This document shows positions 51,967 through 61,402 of a DNA stretch of 64,000 bases, one piece after another. The position numbers and the translations under genes were made by a program. The first letter of the stretch is position 1; every line of letters starts with the position of its first letter. Source of the DNA: [Actinomadura] parvosata subsp. kistnae (GTDB taxonomy: Bacteria > Actinomycetota > Actinomycetes > Streptosporangiales > Streptosporangiaceae); the NCBI RefSeq assembly GCF_900323885.1, contig NZ_OOHJ01000018.1:682001-746000 (forward strand), written 5' to 3'. The notes under the pieces are model-generated. The model saw only the letters and a program-made list of their open reading frames with translations, did no database searches and was not told where the DNA came from.

Positions 51967-53289
51967 ATGGCCACCGAATCATTCACACCCGGCAAATTGG
52001 GCATGGAAACGCTGCACAATTCACTCACCGATCCCTCGATCGCGTCCATGAACTTGCTGAACGAGATCGCCGACAAGTATCCCCAAGCCATTTCGATGGC
52101 CGCCGGACGACCGTACGAAGAATTCTTCGACGTCAAACTGATACATGAATACCTGGACGCCTTCTGCGACCATTTGCGGCGGGATCGGGGCATGGACGAC
52201 GCCGGCGTCACCCGCACCCTGTTCCAGTACGGCACGACCAAGGGCGTGATCGGCGATCTCATCGCCCGCCACCTCGCCGAAGACGAGGACATCTACATCG
52301 ACCCGGCGTCCGTGGTGGTCACCGTGGGTTTCCAGGAGGGGATCTTCCTGGTGCTGCGGGCGCTGCGGGCGAGCGAGCGGGACGTGCTGCTGGCGCCCGC
52401 CCCCACCTACGTCGGCCTCAGCGGCGCGGCACTGCTCGCCGAGATGCCGGTGTGGCCCGTGCGCTCGACGGAGCACGGCATCGACATCGGCCACCTCCTC
52501 GAACAGGTGAAGGTCGCCCGGGAGCAGGGGCTGCGCGTCCGGGGCTGTTACCTGACGCCGAACTTCGCCAACCCCACGGGCGTCAGCCTGGACCTGGCCA
52601 CCCGGCACCGGCTGCTGGAGATCGCCGAGTCGACCGGCCTGCTGCTGTTGGAGGACAACGCCTACGGGCTGTTCGGGGCGGAGCGGCTCCCGGCGCTCAA
52701 GGCTCTGGACCGGGCCGGCCACGTCGTGTACCTCGGCTCCTTCGCCAAGTCCGGCATGCCCGGCGCCCGCGTCGGATACGTCGTCGCGGACCAGCCGCTG
52801 ACCTCGAACGGTTCCGACGCCGGCGAGTTCGCCGACGCGCTGTCCAAGCTCAAGGGCATGCTCACCGTCAACACCTCCCCCATCGCCCAAGCCGTGATCG
52901 GAGGGAAGCTGCTGCTGCACGACTACAGCCTCGCCCGGGCCAACGCCAGGGAGGCCGCCGTCTACCGGCGCAACCTCGGCCACACGCTCGACGCGCTCAC
53001 CCGCCGGCTCGGCGACTGCCCCGGGGTCAGCTGGAACTCCCCCACCGGCGGGTTCTTCATCACCGTCACGGTGCCGTTCGCCGTGGACGACGCACTGCTC
53101 GAACACGCGGCCAGGGACTTCGGCGTGCTGTTCACGCCGATGCACCACTTCTACGGCGGCACCGACTCGGCCGCCGGCGGGATCAACCAGCTGCGGCTGT
53201 CGATCAGCCTGCTCACCCCGGAGCTGATCGAGGAGGGCGTGGCCCGGCTCGCCGCGCTCATCGGGTCGCGGCTGACGGCCCCCAGGTGA
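51967..53289 (+). CDS. hpgT: Hpg/Dpg aminotransferase
   Basis: 440 residues, a fold-type I PLP aminotransferase. It converts 4-hydroxybenzoylformate to Hpg, and in most clusters also 3,5-dihydroxyphenylglyoxylate to Dpg. The PLP lysine is Lys261 in YLGSFAKSGMPGARVGYV; Asn202 (ANPTG), Asp230 (LLLLEDNAYG) and Arg268 are in place. The start MATESFTPGKLGMETLHNS resembles HpgT proteins. It is the only biosynthetic gene on the + strand here. Its last 32 bases overlap the end of the convergent P450 gene. Confidence 0.92.
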   Translation: MATESFTPGKLGMETLHNSLTDPSIASMNLLNEIADKYPQAISMAAGRPYEEFFDVKLIHEYLDAFCDHLRRDRGMDDAGVTRTLFQYGTTKGVIGDLIARHLAEDEDIYIDPASVVVTVGFQEGIFLVLRALRASERDVLLAPAPTYVGLSGAALLAEMPVWPVRSTEHGIDIGHLLEQVKVAREQGLRVRGCYLTPNFANPTGVSLDLATRHRLLEIAESTGLLLLEDNAYGLFGAERLPALKALDRAGHVVYLGSFAKSGMPGARVGYVVADQPLTSNGSDAGEFADALSKLKGMLTVNTSPIAQAVIGGKLLLHDYSLARANAREAAVYRRNLGHTLDALTRRLGDCPGVSWNSPTGGFFITVTVPFAVDDALLEHAARDFGVLFTPMHHFYGGTDSAAGGINQLRLSISLLTPELIEEGVARLAALIGSRLTAPR

Positions 53290-54538
53290 CCGGGAGCCGC
53301 TTCGGCCCGTGGGTGATCGCCTTGCGGAACACGATGTCTTCCGGCGGCACGGCCAGCCGCAGGTCCGGGAAGCGCCGCCACAGCGCCTGGTAGGCCAGCC
53401 GCAGCACCACCCGCGAGACCGACGAGCCCAGGCAGTGGTGCACGCCGTGCCCGAAGCCGACGTGCCCGGCGAGCTGCCTCCTGAGATCAAGGACGTCAGG
53501 GTCCGGGGTGAGGGCCTCGTCGCGGTTGGCCATGGGCAGCGAGCAGACGACGATCTCACCGGCCTTGATCGTCTGACCGTCCACGACCACGTCGTTCAGC
53601 GCCATCCGCGGCGTCGGCTGGAAGGTGATCGACAGGTAGCGCGTCAGCTCGTCGACCGCCCGGTCCGTGACGGCCCGCTCCTCGAAGATGACCGGGATCT
53701 GCTCGGGGTGCTCCAGCAGCGCCAGCACCCCGAGGCCGAGCATCCCCGAGATGTTGTCCAGGCCGGCGAGCAGCACCACGGTGATCATGCCACGCAGCTC
53801 GTCGTCGGTGACGTCATCGCCGTGCTCCTGCACCAGCATGCCGATGAAGCCGTCGTCGGGCCGCTTGCGCTGAAGCCCGATCAGATGGTCGAGATAGCCG
53901 TTGAACGCCATGCTGTCGGCCGCGCGCCGTTTGCTGCCGCGGCTCATGTCGAGGTGCAGGCCGCAGCGGCGGAGGAACTCGGCGCGGTCGTCGCGCGGCA
54001 CCCCGATCAGCTCGCAGAGCGTCGCGCCGCCCACCGGCTCGGCGTACATGCTCTGCAGGTCCGCGGGCGGCCCGGCATCCTCGATGAGGTTCAGGTGATC
54101 CTCGATGATCTCGCTGATCACCGGTTCGAGCCGCCGGATCCGGCGGAGCGTGAACTCCGGCGTCAGCATCCGCCGCAGCCGCGTGTGCTCGGGCGGGTCG
54201 AGGTTCATCAGGTGCCCGACGAGCTCCTTGACCGGGGTCACGCCGGTGCCGTCGATGGGCTCGCCGGCGGTCAGGCGGCGGCGGGTGCTGAAGTTCTCGT
54301 GGTCCCCGAGGATCCGCCGCACCACCTCGTACCCGGTGGCCAGCCAGATGTAGGCCGTCCCGTCCACGTCCAGCGAGCCGAGAGCATGGCCGTTGATCTT
54401 CAACAGCGCGCCCCTCTTCCGTAGCGCCCGCAAGCTGTCCGTCGGCTCCAGGTGCTTCCTGGTGATGATGAAGTCCGGCTCCGGGGTCACCACCTGTGTC
54501 GCCTCGTCCACCACGAAGCCTGGCGTCACATCCGTCAT
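53258..54538 (-). CDS. oxyC: Oxy-type cytochrome P450 (OxyB/OxyC-like)
   Basis: 426 residues from ATG 54538, preceded by AAGGAG. The haem-thiolate motif FGHGVHHCLGSS, the ExxR helix (VDELTRYL) and PRDDR in the region that contacts the NRPS X domain are present. The I-helix reads LLAGLDNIS with Asn in place of the usual Thr, as in phenol-coupling Oxy enzymes. It should make an aryl cross-link in the carrier-bound heptapeptide. The OxyC label is from sequence resemblance (RRILGDHENFSTR, LDMSRG-type loop) and position last in the P450 pair; OxyB cannot be ruled out. The end overlaps hpgT. Confidence 0.85.
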   Translation of the reverse strand: MTDVTPGFVVDEATQVVTPEPDFIITRKHLEPTDSLRALRKRGALLKINGHALGSLDVDGTAYIWLATGYEVVRRILGDHENFSTRRRLTAGEPIDGTGVTPVKELVGHLMNLDPPEHTRLRRMLTPEFTLRRIRRLEPVISEIIEDHLNLIEDAGPPADLQSMYAEPVGGATLCELIGVPRDDRAEFLRRCGLHLDMSRGSKRRAADSMAFNGYLDHLIGLQRKRPDDGFIGMLVQEHGDDVTDDELRGMITVVLLAGLDNISGMLGLGVLALLEHPEQIPVIFEERAVTDRAVDELTRYLSITFQPTPRMALNDVVVDGQTIKAGEIVVCSLPMANRDEALTPDPDVLDLRRQLAGHVGFGHGVHHCLGSSVSRVVLRLAYQALWRRFPDLRLAVPPEDIVFRKAITHGPKRLPVTWGPSAATR

Positions 54539-54605
54539 CACAGCTCCTTCACAGAGGTTCTCGGGCAACGTTCCGTACGCGTCCACCCACTGCGGACGGC
54601 GCCGT

Positions 54606-55769
54606 TCACCAGGTCAACGGCAGTTCCAGCAGCGTGAAGACGTTCGAGCTCGGCGGGCGGAACCGGATCTCCTCCGCCGGCACCGCCGTCCGCAGGGAGG
54701 GGAAGCGGCTCACCAGCGTCGTGAAGGCGATCCGCAGCTCCATGCGCGCCAGCGGCGCGCCGAGGCAGTGATGGATGCCGTGGCCGAAGGCCACGTGCCG
54801 GGATTCCTTCCGGGTGATGTCGAACCCGTCCAGGGCCGGGTCCGCCCGGTTGGCGGCCAGCAGTGAGCAGAACACCGCCTCACCCTTCTTGATCACCTGA
54901 CCGCCGATCTCGACGTCCTCGGTGGCCGTCCGCGGGTCGAGCCCCTCGAAGACGGACAGGTACCGGACGATCTCCTCGACCGCCTGCTCGCCCAGCTCGG
55001 GCCGCTCCCGCAGCAGGGCGAACTGCTCGGGATGCTCAAGGAGGAGCAGCGTCCCCGCCGCCAGGCAACTCTCGGTCTGCTCGACGCTGGAGTTCATGAC
55101 CACCGCGCAGAGTCCGGCCAGCTCCTCGTCGGAGATGTCCGCGCCGTGGTCCCGTGCCACCATCCCCAGCATCCCGTCCCCCGGGTCGCGGCGGAGCCGG
55201 GCCGCCAGCTCCCGCATGTAGGCCAAATAGGCGTGCCCGTTGAGCACCCGCCGCCGCTTGCCGCCCCGGTGCGCGGTGAGCCGGATCAGCTCGCCGCGGT
55301 CGTCGAGGGGGATGCCGAGGAACTCGCAGGCGACGCGGGCGGCCATGGGCCCCGCCACCTCCCTGAGGAACTCGACCGGCGGCCCCGTGCTCGCCATCGT
55401 GTCCAGATGGTCGTCGACGATCGCCTGGACCCGCGGCTCCAGCGCCTGCATCCGGCGGACGCTGTAGGCGGGCGCCACCATCCGCCGCAGCCGCGTGTGC
55501 TCCGGCGGGTCGAGCTGCAGGAGATTGCCCGGCAGGGCCATCTCCTGGTGGTTGAAATGGGTGCCGATCACCCGCTTGTCGAACTTCTCCGACCCCAGGA
55601 CCTCGCGCACCACGTCATAACCCAGCGCGAACCAGTGGACCGCCGACCCGTCCTCGAGAGGGATCCGGACCAGCGGACCCCTCTCGCACAACAGCTTCAG
55701 CTCGGCGGCCAGATCAAGTCGGTCTCTCAGATGCAGGACTCTGTGCTCCGGCGCGACCATGGGTGCCAT
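54606..55769 (-). CDS. oxyA: Oxy-type cytochrome P450 (OxyA-like)
   Basis: 387 residues. The haem motif FGHGIHHCLGAPLAR and ExxR helix (VEEIVRYL) are intact. The I-helix reads VMNSSVEQTESC, replacing the normal acid-alcohol pair with EQTE, a deviation of cross-linking Oxy P450s. The F-helix region has PLDDR rather than PRDDR. Like other Oxy proteins it probably couples aromatic side chains of the NRPS-bound peptide by docking on the X domain. The OxyA label is by position (first P450 after mbtH, as in vancomycin-type clusters). Its promoter has the StrR box at 55801. Confidence 0.82.
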   Translation of the reverse strand: MAPMVAPEHRVLHLRDRLDLAAELKLLCERGPLVRIPLEDGSAVHWFALGYDVVREVLGSEKFDKRVIGTHFNHQEMALPGNLLQLDPPEHTRLRRMVAPAYSVRRMQALEPRVQAIVDDHLDTMASTGPPVEFLREVAGPMAARVACEFLGIPLDDRGELIRLTAHRGGKRRRVLNGHAYLAYMRELAARLRRDPGDGMLGMVARDHGADISDEELAGLCAVVMNSSVEQTESCLAAGTLLLLEHPEQFALLRERPELGEQAVEEIVRYLSVFEGLDPRTATEDVEIGGQVIKKGEAVFCSLLAANRADPALDGFDITRKESRHVAFGHGIHHCLGAPLARMELRIAFTTLVSRFPSLRTAVPAEEIRFRPPSSNVFTLLELPLTW

Positions 55770-55800
55770 GCTTTCCGGGGGAATCCCCCACTCTCAAGGT

Positions 55801-55829
55801 GTCCAACCGGCGATGACACGCACTTGGAC
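55801..55829. promoter_or_regulatory. StrR/Bbr-type operator GTCCAA-N17-TTGGAC
   Basis: A perfect match to the consensus reported for StrR-like glycopeptide activators lies in the 95-base gap between mbtH and the first P450 gene, 32-60 bases before the P450 start. Bbr of the balhimycin cluster also binds before its oxyA. The StrR-type gene at 41281 is the expected binder. Confidence 0.85.
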
Positions 55830-55864
55830 CGCAGGTCGCCGTGCCGCGCCACGCCGCTGCCGAC

Positions 55865-56095
55865 TCAGGCCCGGGCGTCCGGCGAACGCCCGTCCATCTG
55901 CGCGACGAGGCTCTTGGGCCGCATGTCGGTCCAGTGCTCCTCGACGTACTGCAGGCACTCCTGCCTGCCGGCCTCGCCGTACACCGCCGTCCACCCCTGG
56001 GGGATCTCGGCGAAGACGGGCCACAGGGAGTGCTGCCCCTCGTCGTTGACCAGCACGAAGAAGGTGCCGTCCACGTCATCGAACGGGTTCGTCAC
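55865..56095 (-). CDS. MbtH-like NRPS accessory protein
   Basis: 76 residues of the MbtH family, which binds and activates NRPS adenylation domains. The signature NPFDDVDGTFFVLVNDEGQH and SLWPVFAEIPQGW are present, with the late PKSLVAQMD motif. GTG 56095 is preceded by AGGAG; the gene starts 10 bases after the NRPS stop, so it is co-transcribed. MbtH proteins are required for Tyr/Bht-activating domains in glycopeptide assembly. Confidence 0.93.
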   Translation of the reverse strand: MTNPFDDVDGTFFVLVNDEGQHSLWPVFAEIPQGWTAVYGEAGRQECLQYVEEHWTDMRPKSLVAQMDGRSPDARA

Positions 56096-56105
56096 GGTGC
56101 TCTCC

Positions 56106-59100
56106 TCATCTCTCGATCTTCTGTGCGACGACGCGGCCGATCTCGGCGAGCGACGCCGGCTCCAGCATGGTGTAGTGGTCGGCGGCGACGCGGTGCGTCT
56201 CGACCACGCCCCCCACCAGGGGTTTCCAGGCCTCCTCGGCCGATCCGGCGGGCCGGCCGGCGGTGGCCGCGAACAGCAGCAGGTCCCCGCGCGACGCGCG
56301 CGGCCGGTACCTTTGCGAGATCTCTCCCATGTTGCCCATCACCCGGCGCAGCCGGGCCCGCACCTCGGCGCCGAGGGCCGCGCCCAGGTGCTCCGCGAGG
56401 GCGTGCGCGTCATCGCCGGCCGGACGGTCGCCCGCCGGGAAGTCCAGACCGCCCAGCGGCGACCGGCCCACGGCCACGGGATAGGCGTCGAGCAGCGCGA
56501 GCAGGCTCACCTCCGCCCCCTCTTCCTCCAGGCGGGCCGCCATCGCCTGGGCGACCTTGCCGCCGAAGGACCAGCCGAGCAGCTGGTAGGGCCCGGACGG
56601 CTGGACGCCGCGGATCAGCTCGACATAGTCGGCCGCCATCTCCTCGACGCTGCCCGGCAGCGGCTCCTCCCGCGCGATGCCGCGCGCCTGGATGCCGTAG
56701 ACGGGCAGGTCCGCCGGCAGATGCCTGAGGAGCGGGGTGTACGCCCAGCTCAAGCCGATGCTGGGGTGCACGCAGAACAAGGGGCGCGGGCCGTTCCCCG
56801 CTCCCTCGCCCGCGCCGCCCGCGCGCAAGGGCAGGAGCATCTCCAAGTCCTGCGTCCGGGAGCTCGCGGCGGCGGTCCAGCGCCTGGCCGGCTGCGGATC
56901 GGCCGCGCCCGGCACGGCGGGCCGTTCCGATCCGGGCACGTCGACCTGGGACAAGCGGACCTCCGGTGCGGCGCCGACCTGTTCGAGCAGGGCGACGAGC
57001 CGCTGGGCGAGCGCCTCGGCGCCGGCCCGGTCGAAGCGATCCTCCGCGTAGACCAGGGAGCCCACCAGGCCGTCCGCGTCCCCCTCGTCGGTCCGGTGGT
57101 CGAGGAGCTTGAGCCAGAGATCGAGCTCCATCGCCTCCTCGGGCATCGGCACCGGCGACGTCCGCAGCCCCGGCAGCGCCCAGGATTCCTCGGGCCGGAC
57201 GTCGTCCTCGTCGAGCTGCAGCGCCACCTGGAAGATCGGGTGACGGGTGATCGACGGGACCGGCACCACGAGCTCGGCGAGCCGTTCGAACGGCAGGTCC
57301 TGATGGCGGTGGGCGTCCTCGCTCACGTCCCGCGCCCGGCCGAGAATCTCGGTGAAGGCGGGATCGCCCGACAGGTCGACGGGCAGGGCGAGCCACCGCG
57401 AGAACGGCCCAACCATGGGCACCAGGCCGGTCTGTTCCTCGTCGCGCGGCAGCCGGGTGCCGATCGTGACCGACGTCCTCCCGTCCAGGCGCGACAGCAG
57501 CATCGCCAGGGCGGCGTGGACCGCGGTGAACATGGTCCCGCCGGCCGACCGCGCCGCCTCCAGCAGCCGGGCATGGGAGTCGGCGGGCAACCGCAGCGGC
57601 ACCGAGCCGGCCCGGCGTGAGGGCAGCACGGGCCGCGCCCGTCCGGCCGGCGGCGCGCTCGTGTCCGCGTGCTCGTCGTCACCGCCGGCGAGCCTGTCCC
57701 GCCAGAACTCGATCTGGTCCCAGATCAGGCTGTCCCGCTCGTCCGCTCCGGCGAGCAGTTCCCGCTCCCAGAGCGCGTAGTCGGCGAACTGCAGGGCCAG
57801 TGGGGCCCGTTCCGGGATCCGCCCTTCCCGGCGTGCGCCGTACGCCGCGGCCAGGTCGCGGACGAGGACGTCCACCGACTCCTCGTCGGCGGCGATCCGG
57901 TGTGCCACCACCAGCAGCACCTGCTCCCGGTCGGTGAGCGGGAACAGGTGCGCGCGCCAGGGCACCTCGCCGGTCAGGTCGAAGGGGCGGCCGGCGCGAT
58001 CCGCCAGCAGCCCGGGCAGCTCGTCCTCGGTGGCGGGGCAGATCTCCAGCGGCGGGCGGCCGGTCTCGGCGTCCAGGATCTCCTGACGCACGTCCCGCCG
58101 CGAGCCGGGGAACCGGGTCCGGAGGATCTCATGCCGCCCGCCGACATCGGCCAGCGCGCCCGCGAGGGCATCGCGGTCGAGCCGGCCCCGCAACCGCAGG
58201 GCGACGCGGACGTGCAGCCCCTCGGCCTCGTCGCCGATCCGGGACAGCAGCCACATGCGGCGCTGCCGCGCCGTGACCGGCAGCGGGCCATCCGGGTCCA
58301 GGTCCGCGCGCCGGCCCGGCCCGAGCACCGGACGGGACTTGGCGGCCATCGCCCGCGCGAGACCGGCCGGTGTCGGCGTCGAGAACAGCTGCCGGATCGG
58401 CAGCTCGGCGCCGAGCTCCTCCCGGATCCGCGCGACCAGGCGCATGGCGAGGGTGGAGGTGCCGCCCAGCTCCAGGAAGTTGTCCGTGACGCCGACGTCC
58501 GCCACACCGAGGGTGTCGCCGAACAACGCGCACAGCCGCTCCTCGACCTCGCCGACGGGGTCCCGCCCGGCGGCCCGCTCGCCGGGGCCCGGAGCCGGCA
58601 GCGCCCGCCGGTCGACCTTGCCGTGCGCGGTGACCGGCCAGGCCGCGACGACGACGATCGCCGACGGGACCAGGTGAGCGGGAAGACGCTCCGCGAGCCT
58701 GCCCCGGATCTCCTCGACGGGCACCTCGCCTCCGGCCGGCACGACGTACCCGACCAGGCGGCGCTCACCGAGGTCGTCCCGGGCGAGCACGAGCGCCTCG
58801 GCGACCGAAGGCTCGGCGGTGAGGGCGGCCTCGACCTCCGCGGGCTCCACCCGGTAGCCACGGATCTTCAGCTGGTTGTCGGCGCGGCCGGCGAAGACCA
58901 GCTCGCCACCGGCCGCCACCCTGGCCAGGTCCCCGGTCCGGTACATCCGCTCACCCGCCGACGCGCCGGGAAGCGCGGCGGGCACCGCCACGAAGCGCTC
59001 GGCACTGGCGGCCGGGCGGCCGAGGTAGCCGCGGGCGAGCCCGGCTCCGGCCAGGTAGAGCTCACCGGTGAAGCCCGGCGGCACCGGCCGCAGGAACGCG

Positions 59101-61402
59101 TCCAGGACATAGGCCCGCCGGCCCTGGAGCGGGCGCCCGATCGGCAGCGTGCCGCCCACCGGTTCGCCCGGTTCGAGCACGTGCCAGGTGGCGCAGAGCG
59201 TCGTCTCCGTCGGACCGTACAGGTGACGGAGCCGGACCTCGGGGCAGGCGCGCCGCAGCTGGGCGACCGCGCCGGGCGGCACCACGTCGCCGCCGGTCAG
59301 CAGCTCACGCAGGCCCGTGAAGCACTCCGGCGCGGTCTCGGCGAGCACCCGGAAGACCCCGGCGGTGAGGTGCGCGGCGGTCACGCCCTCGGTCACCGCG
59401 GCGCGCAGCCGCGCGGCGTCCACCGGGCCCGGCTCCGCGATCACCACCTGGGCGCCGGCGACCAGCGGTACCCAGGTCTCGTACAGCGAGGCGTCGAAGG
59501 CGTGCGAGGCGTGCATGAGCACCTGGTCGCCCGGGCCCAGCGACCAGCCCGGATCCGCGGCCAGGGCGGCCACGGCGCCGTGCGGGACCGCCACGCCCTT
59601 CGGGGTGCCGGTCGATCCCGACGTGTACATGACGTAGGCCAGATCATCGGGCCCGACCCCTGCCGTCACCGGCTCGGAGGCCTCGACCGCCGCCCGCACC
59701 TGCGGGCGTCCATGGTCAGGACGTCGCTCCCGGACGGCAGGACATCGCGGGCGGCCTTAGTGCCGATCACCAGTGAGGCCCCGGAATCCCGCAGCAGCAG
59801 GGCGACGCGATCCGCGGGATAGCCCACGTCGATCGGGACGAAGGCCGCCCCGGCCCGCCACACGCCCAGGAACGTCACGAGCAGGTCCGCGCTCCGCTCC
59901 ATCACCACGCCGATCCGGTCACCGCGGCCCACCCCCAGCCCGGCCAGGTAGCCGGCCAGCCGGCCGGACTCCTGCTCCAGCTCCGCGTAGGTCAGCCGGC
60001 GAGCCCCGTCGCGCACCGCGATCTCGCCGGGCTGGATTGCCGCCCGCCGTGGGATCAGCTCGGGGACCGTCCCGCCGCGCGACAGGTGACCGGCCGTCTC
60101 CAGGCGGGCCAGCGGTGCCGACGGGTCGGCGGCCATCCGTTCCAGCATGGCGACGAAGCGGTCGAGCAGCGAGATCGCCGTACCGCGGTCGATCACCTCT
60201 GTCTGGTATTCCAGCCGTACGAGCATCCGCTCCCCCGGCGCCGCCACCAGCGTCAGCGGATAGTGAGAGGTGTTCCGGCCGGTGGCGGAGGGGCGGAAGA
60301 CGACATCGCCGCGCCGGTCCTCGTCCGGATCCGGGCCTTCGTGCGGGAAGTTCTCGAAGACCACGAGCGTGTCGAAGTCCGCGCCCGGGCCGACGACCCG
60401 CCGCACCTCCGCGAGCCCCAGATGCTGATGGTCCATCAGCGCCGTCTGCCGTCCCTGGAGGCTCTTGAGCAGCTCCGCGACGGGGGTGGCGCCGCGCAGC
60501 CGGACCCGCACCGGCACCGTGCCCAGCAGCATGCCGACCATCTGCTCCACCCCGGGCAACTCCGCCGGGCGCCCGGAGGTGGTCGCGCCGAACACCACGT
60601 CAGTACGGCCGGCGAGTTGCGCCAGCAACATCGCCCAGGCGCCCTGGACGACGGTGTTCACGGTCACCTCAAGGCGGCGGGCCAGCGCGGACAGCGAACG
60701 GGTGAGCTCGCCGGACACATGAGTGACGACGGTGTCGCTGTGCGGAACACGGACGCGATCCACCGGCGCCACCAGCGTGGGCTCGTCGGCACCGGCGAAC
60801 TCCTCCGCCCACGCGGCCCGGGCCGCGTTCTTGTCCTGCCGGGAGAGCCAGTCGAGATAGTCCCGGTAGGAGGCGGCCGGCGGCAGCCCGGAGGCGTCAC
60901 CGCCGGCCCGGTAGATCGCGGCCATCTCGCCGAAGATGATCGGCATCGACCACCCGTCGAGCAGCACGTGATGGTTGGTGATGACCAGCCGATGCCGCTC
61001 AGGGCCGAAGCGGATCAGCGCCAGCCGCAGCAGCGGGGCGACGGTCAGGTCGAGCCGCCGGTCCAGCTCCTCGCGGGCGATCCGGTCGGCGGCCCGCTCG
61101 GGGTCGTCCTCTCCCGCCACCTCGCTCTCGCGCCAGGGAATCTTGACCTCGCGCGCCACGACCTGGACGAGCTGCGCTCCGCTGACGTAGCGGAAACACG
61201 CTCGCAGGGCGGCGTGCCGGGCGACCAGGGCCTGCCACGTTTCACGCAGCCGCTCCGCGTCCAGCGGGCCGTCGATCTCCAAGGCCGTCTGCACGGTGTA
61301 GACATCGGCGCCCTCGTCCGGTGCGCCGAGGGCCGCGTGGAACAGCATGCCCTCCTGCAGCGGCGACAACGGCCAGACGTCCTCGATCCTGCCTCTGCTC
61401 AT
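56106..61402 (-). CDS. Final NRPS module: C-A-T-X-TE (frameshifted in this sequence)
   Basis: Two frames join into one protein of about 1765 residues. Frame one (ATG 61402): a condensation domain with HHVLLDG and the first part of an adenylation domain. Frame two: the rest of A (YTSGSTGTPKG, YGPTETT, YRTGDLA), T (LGGTSTLAM), an X domain whose active site is HRIAADE in place of HHxxxDG, and a TE with GWSFGG. X domains recruit Oxy P450s and are diagnostic of glycopeptide assembly. My reading of the specificity code is D-A-Y-H-L-G-L-L-C-K, closest to Hpg. The break is at 59691-59708, CGCCCGCA-CC-TGCGGGCG; one added G restores it. ATGA overlap couples it to module 6. Confidence 0.88.
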
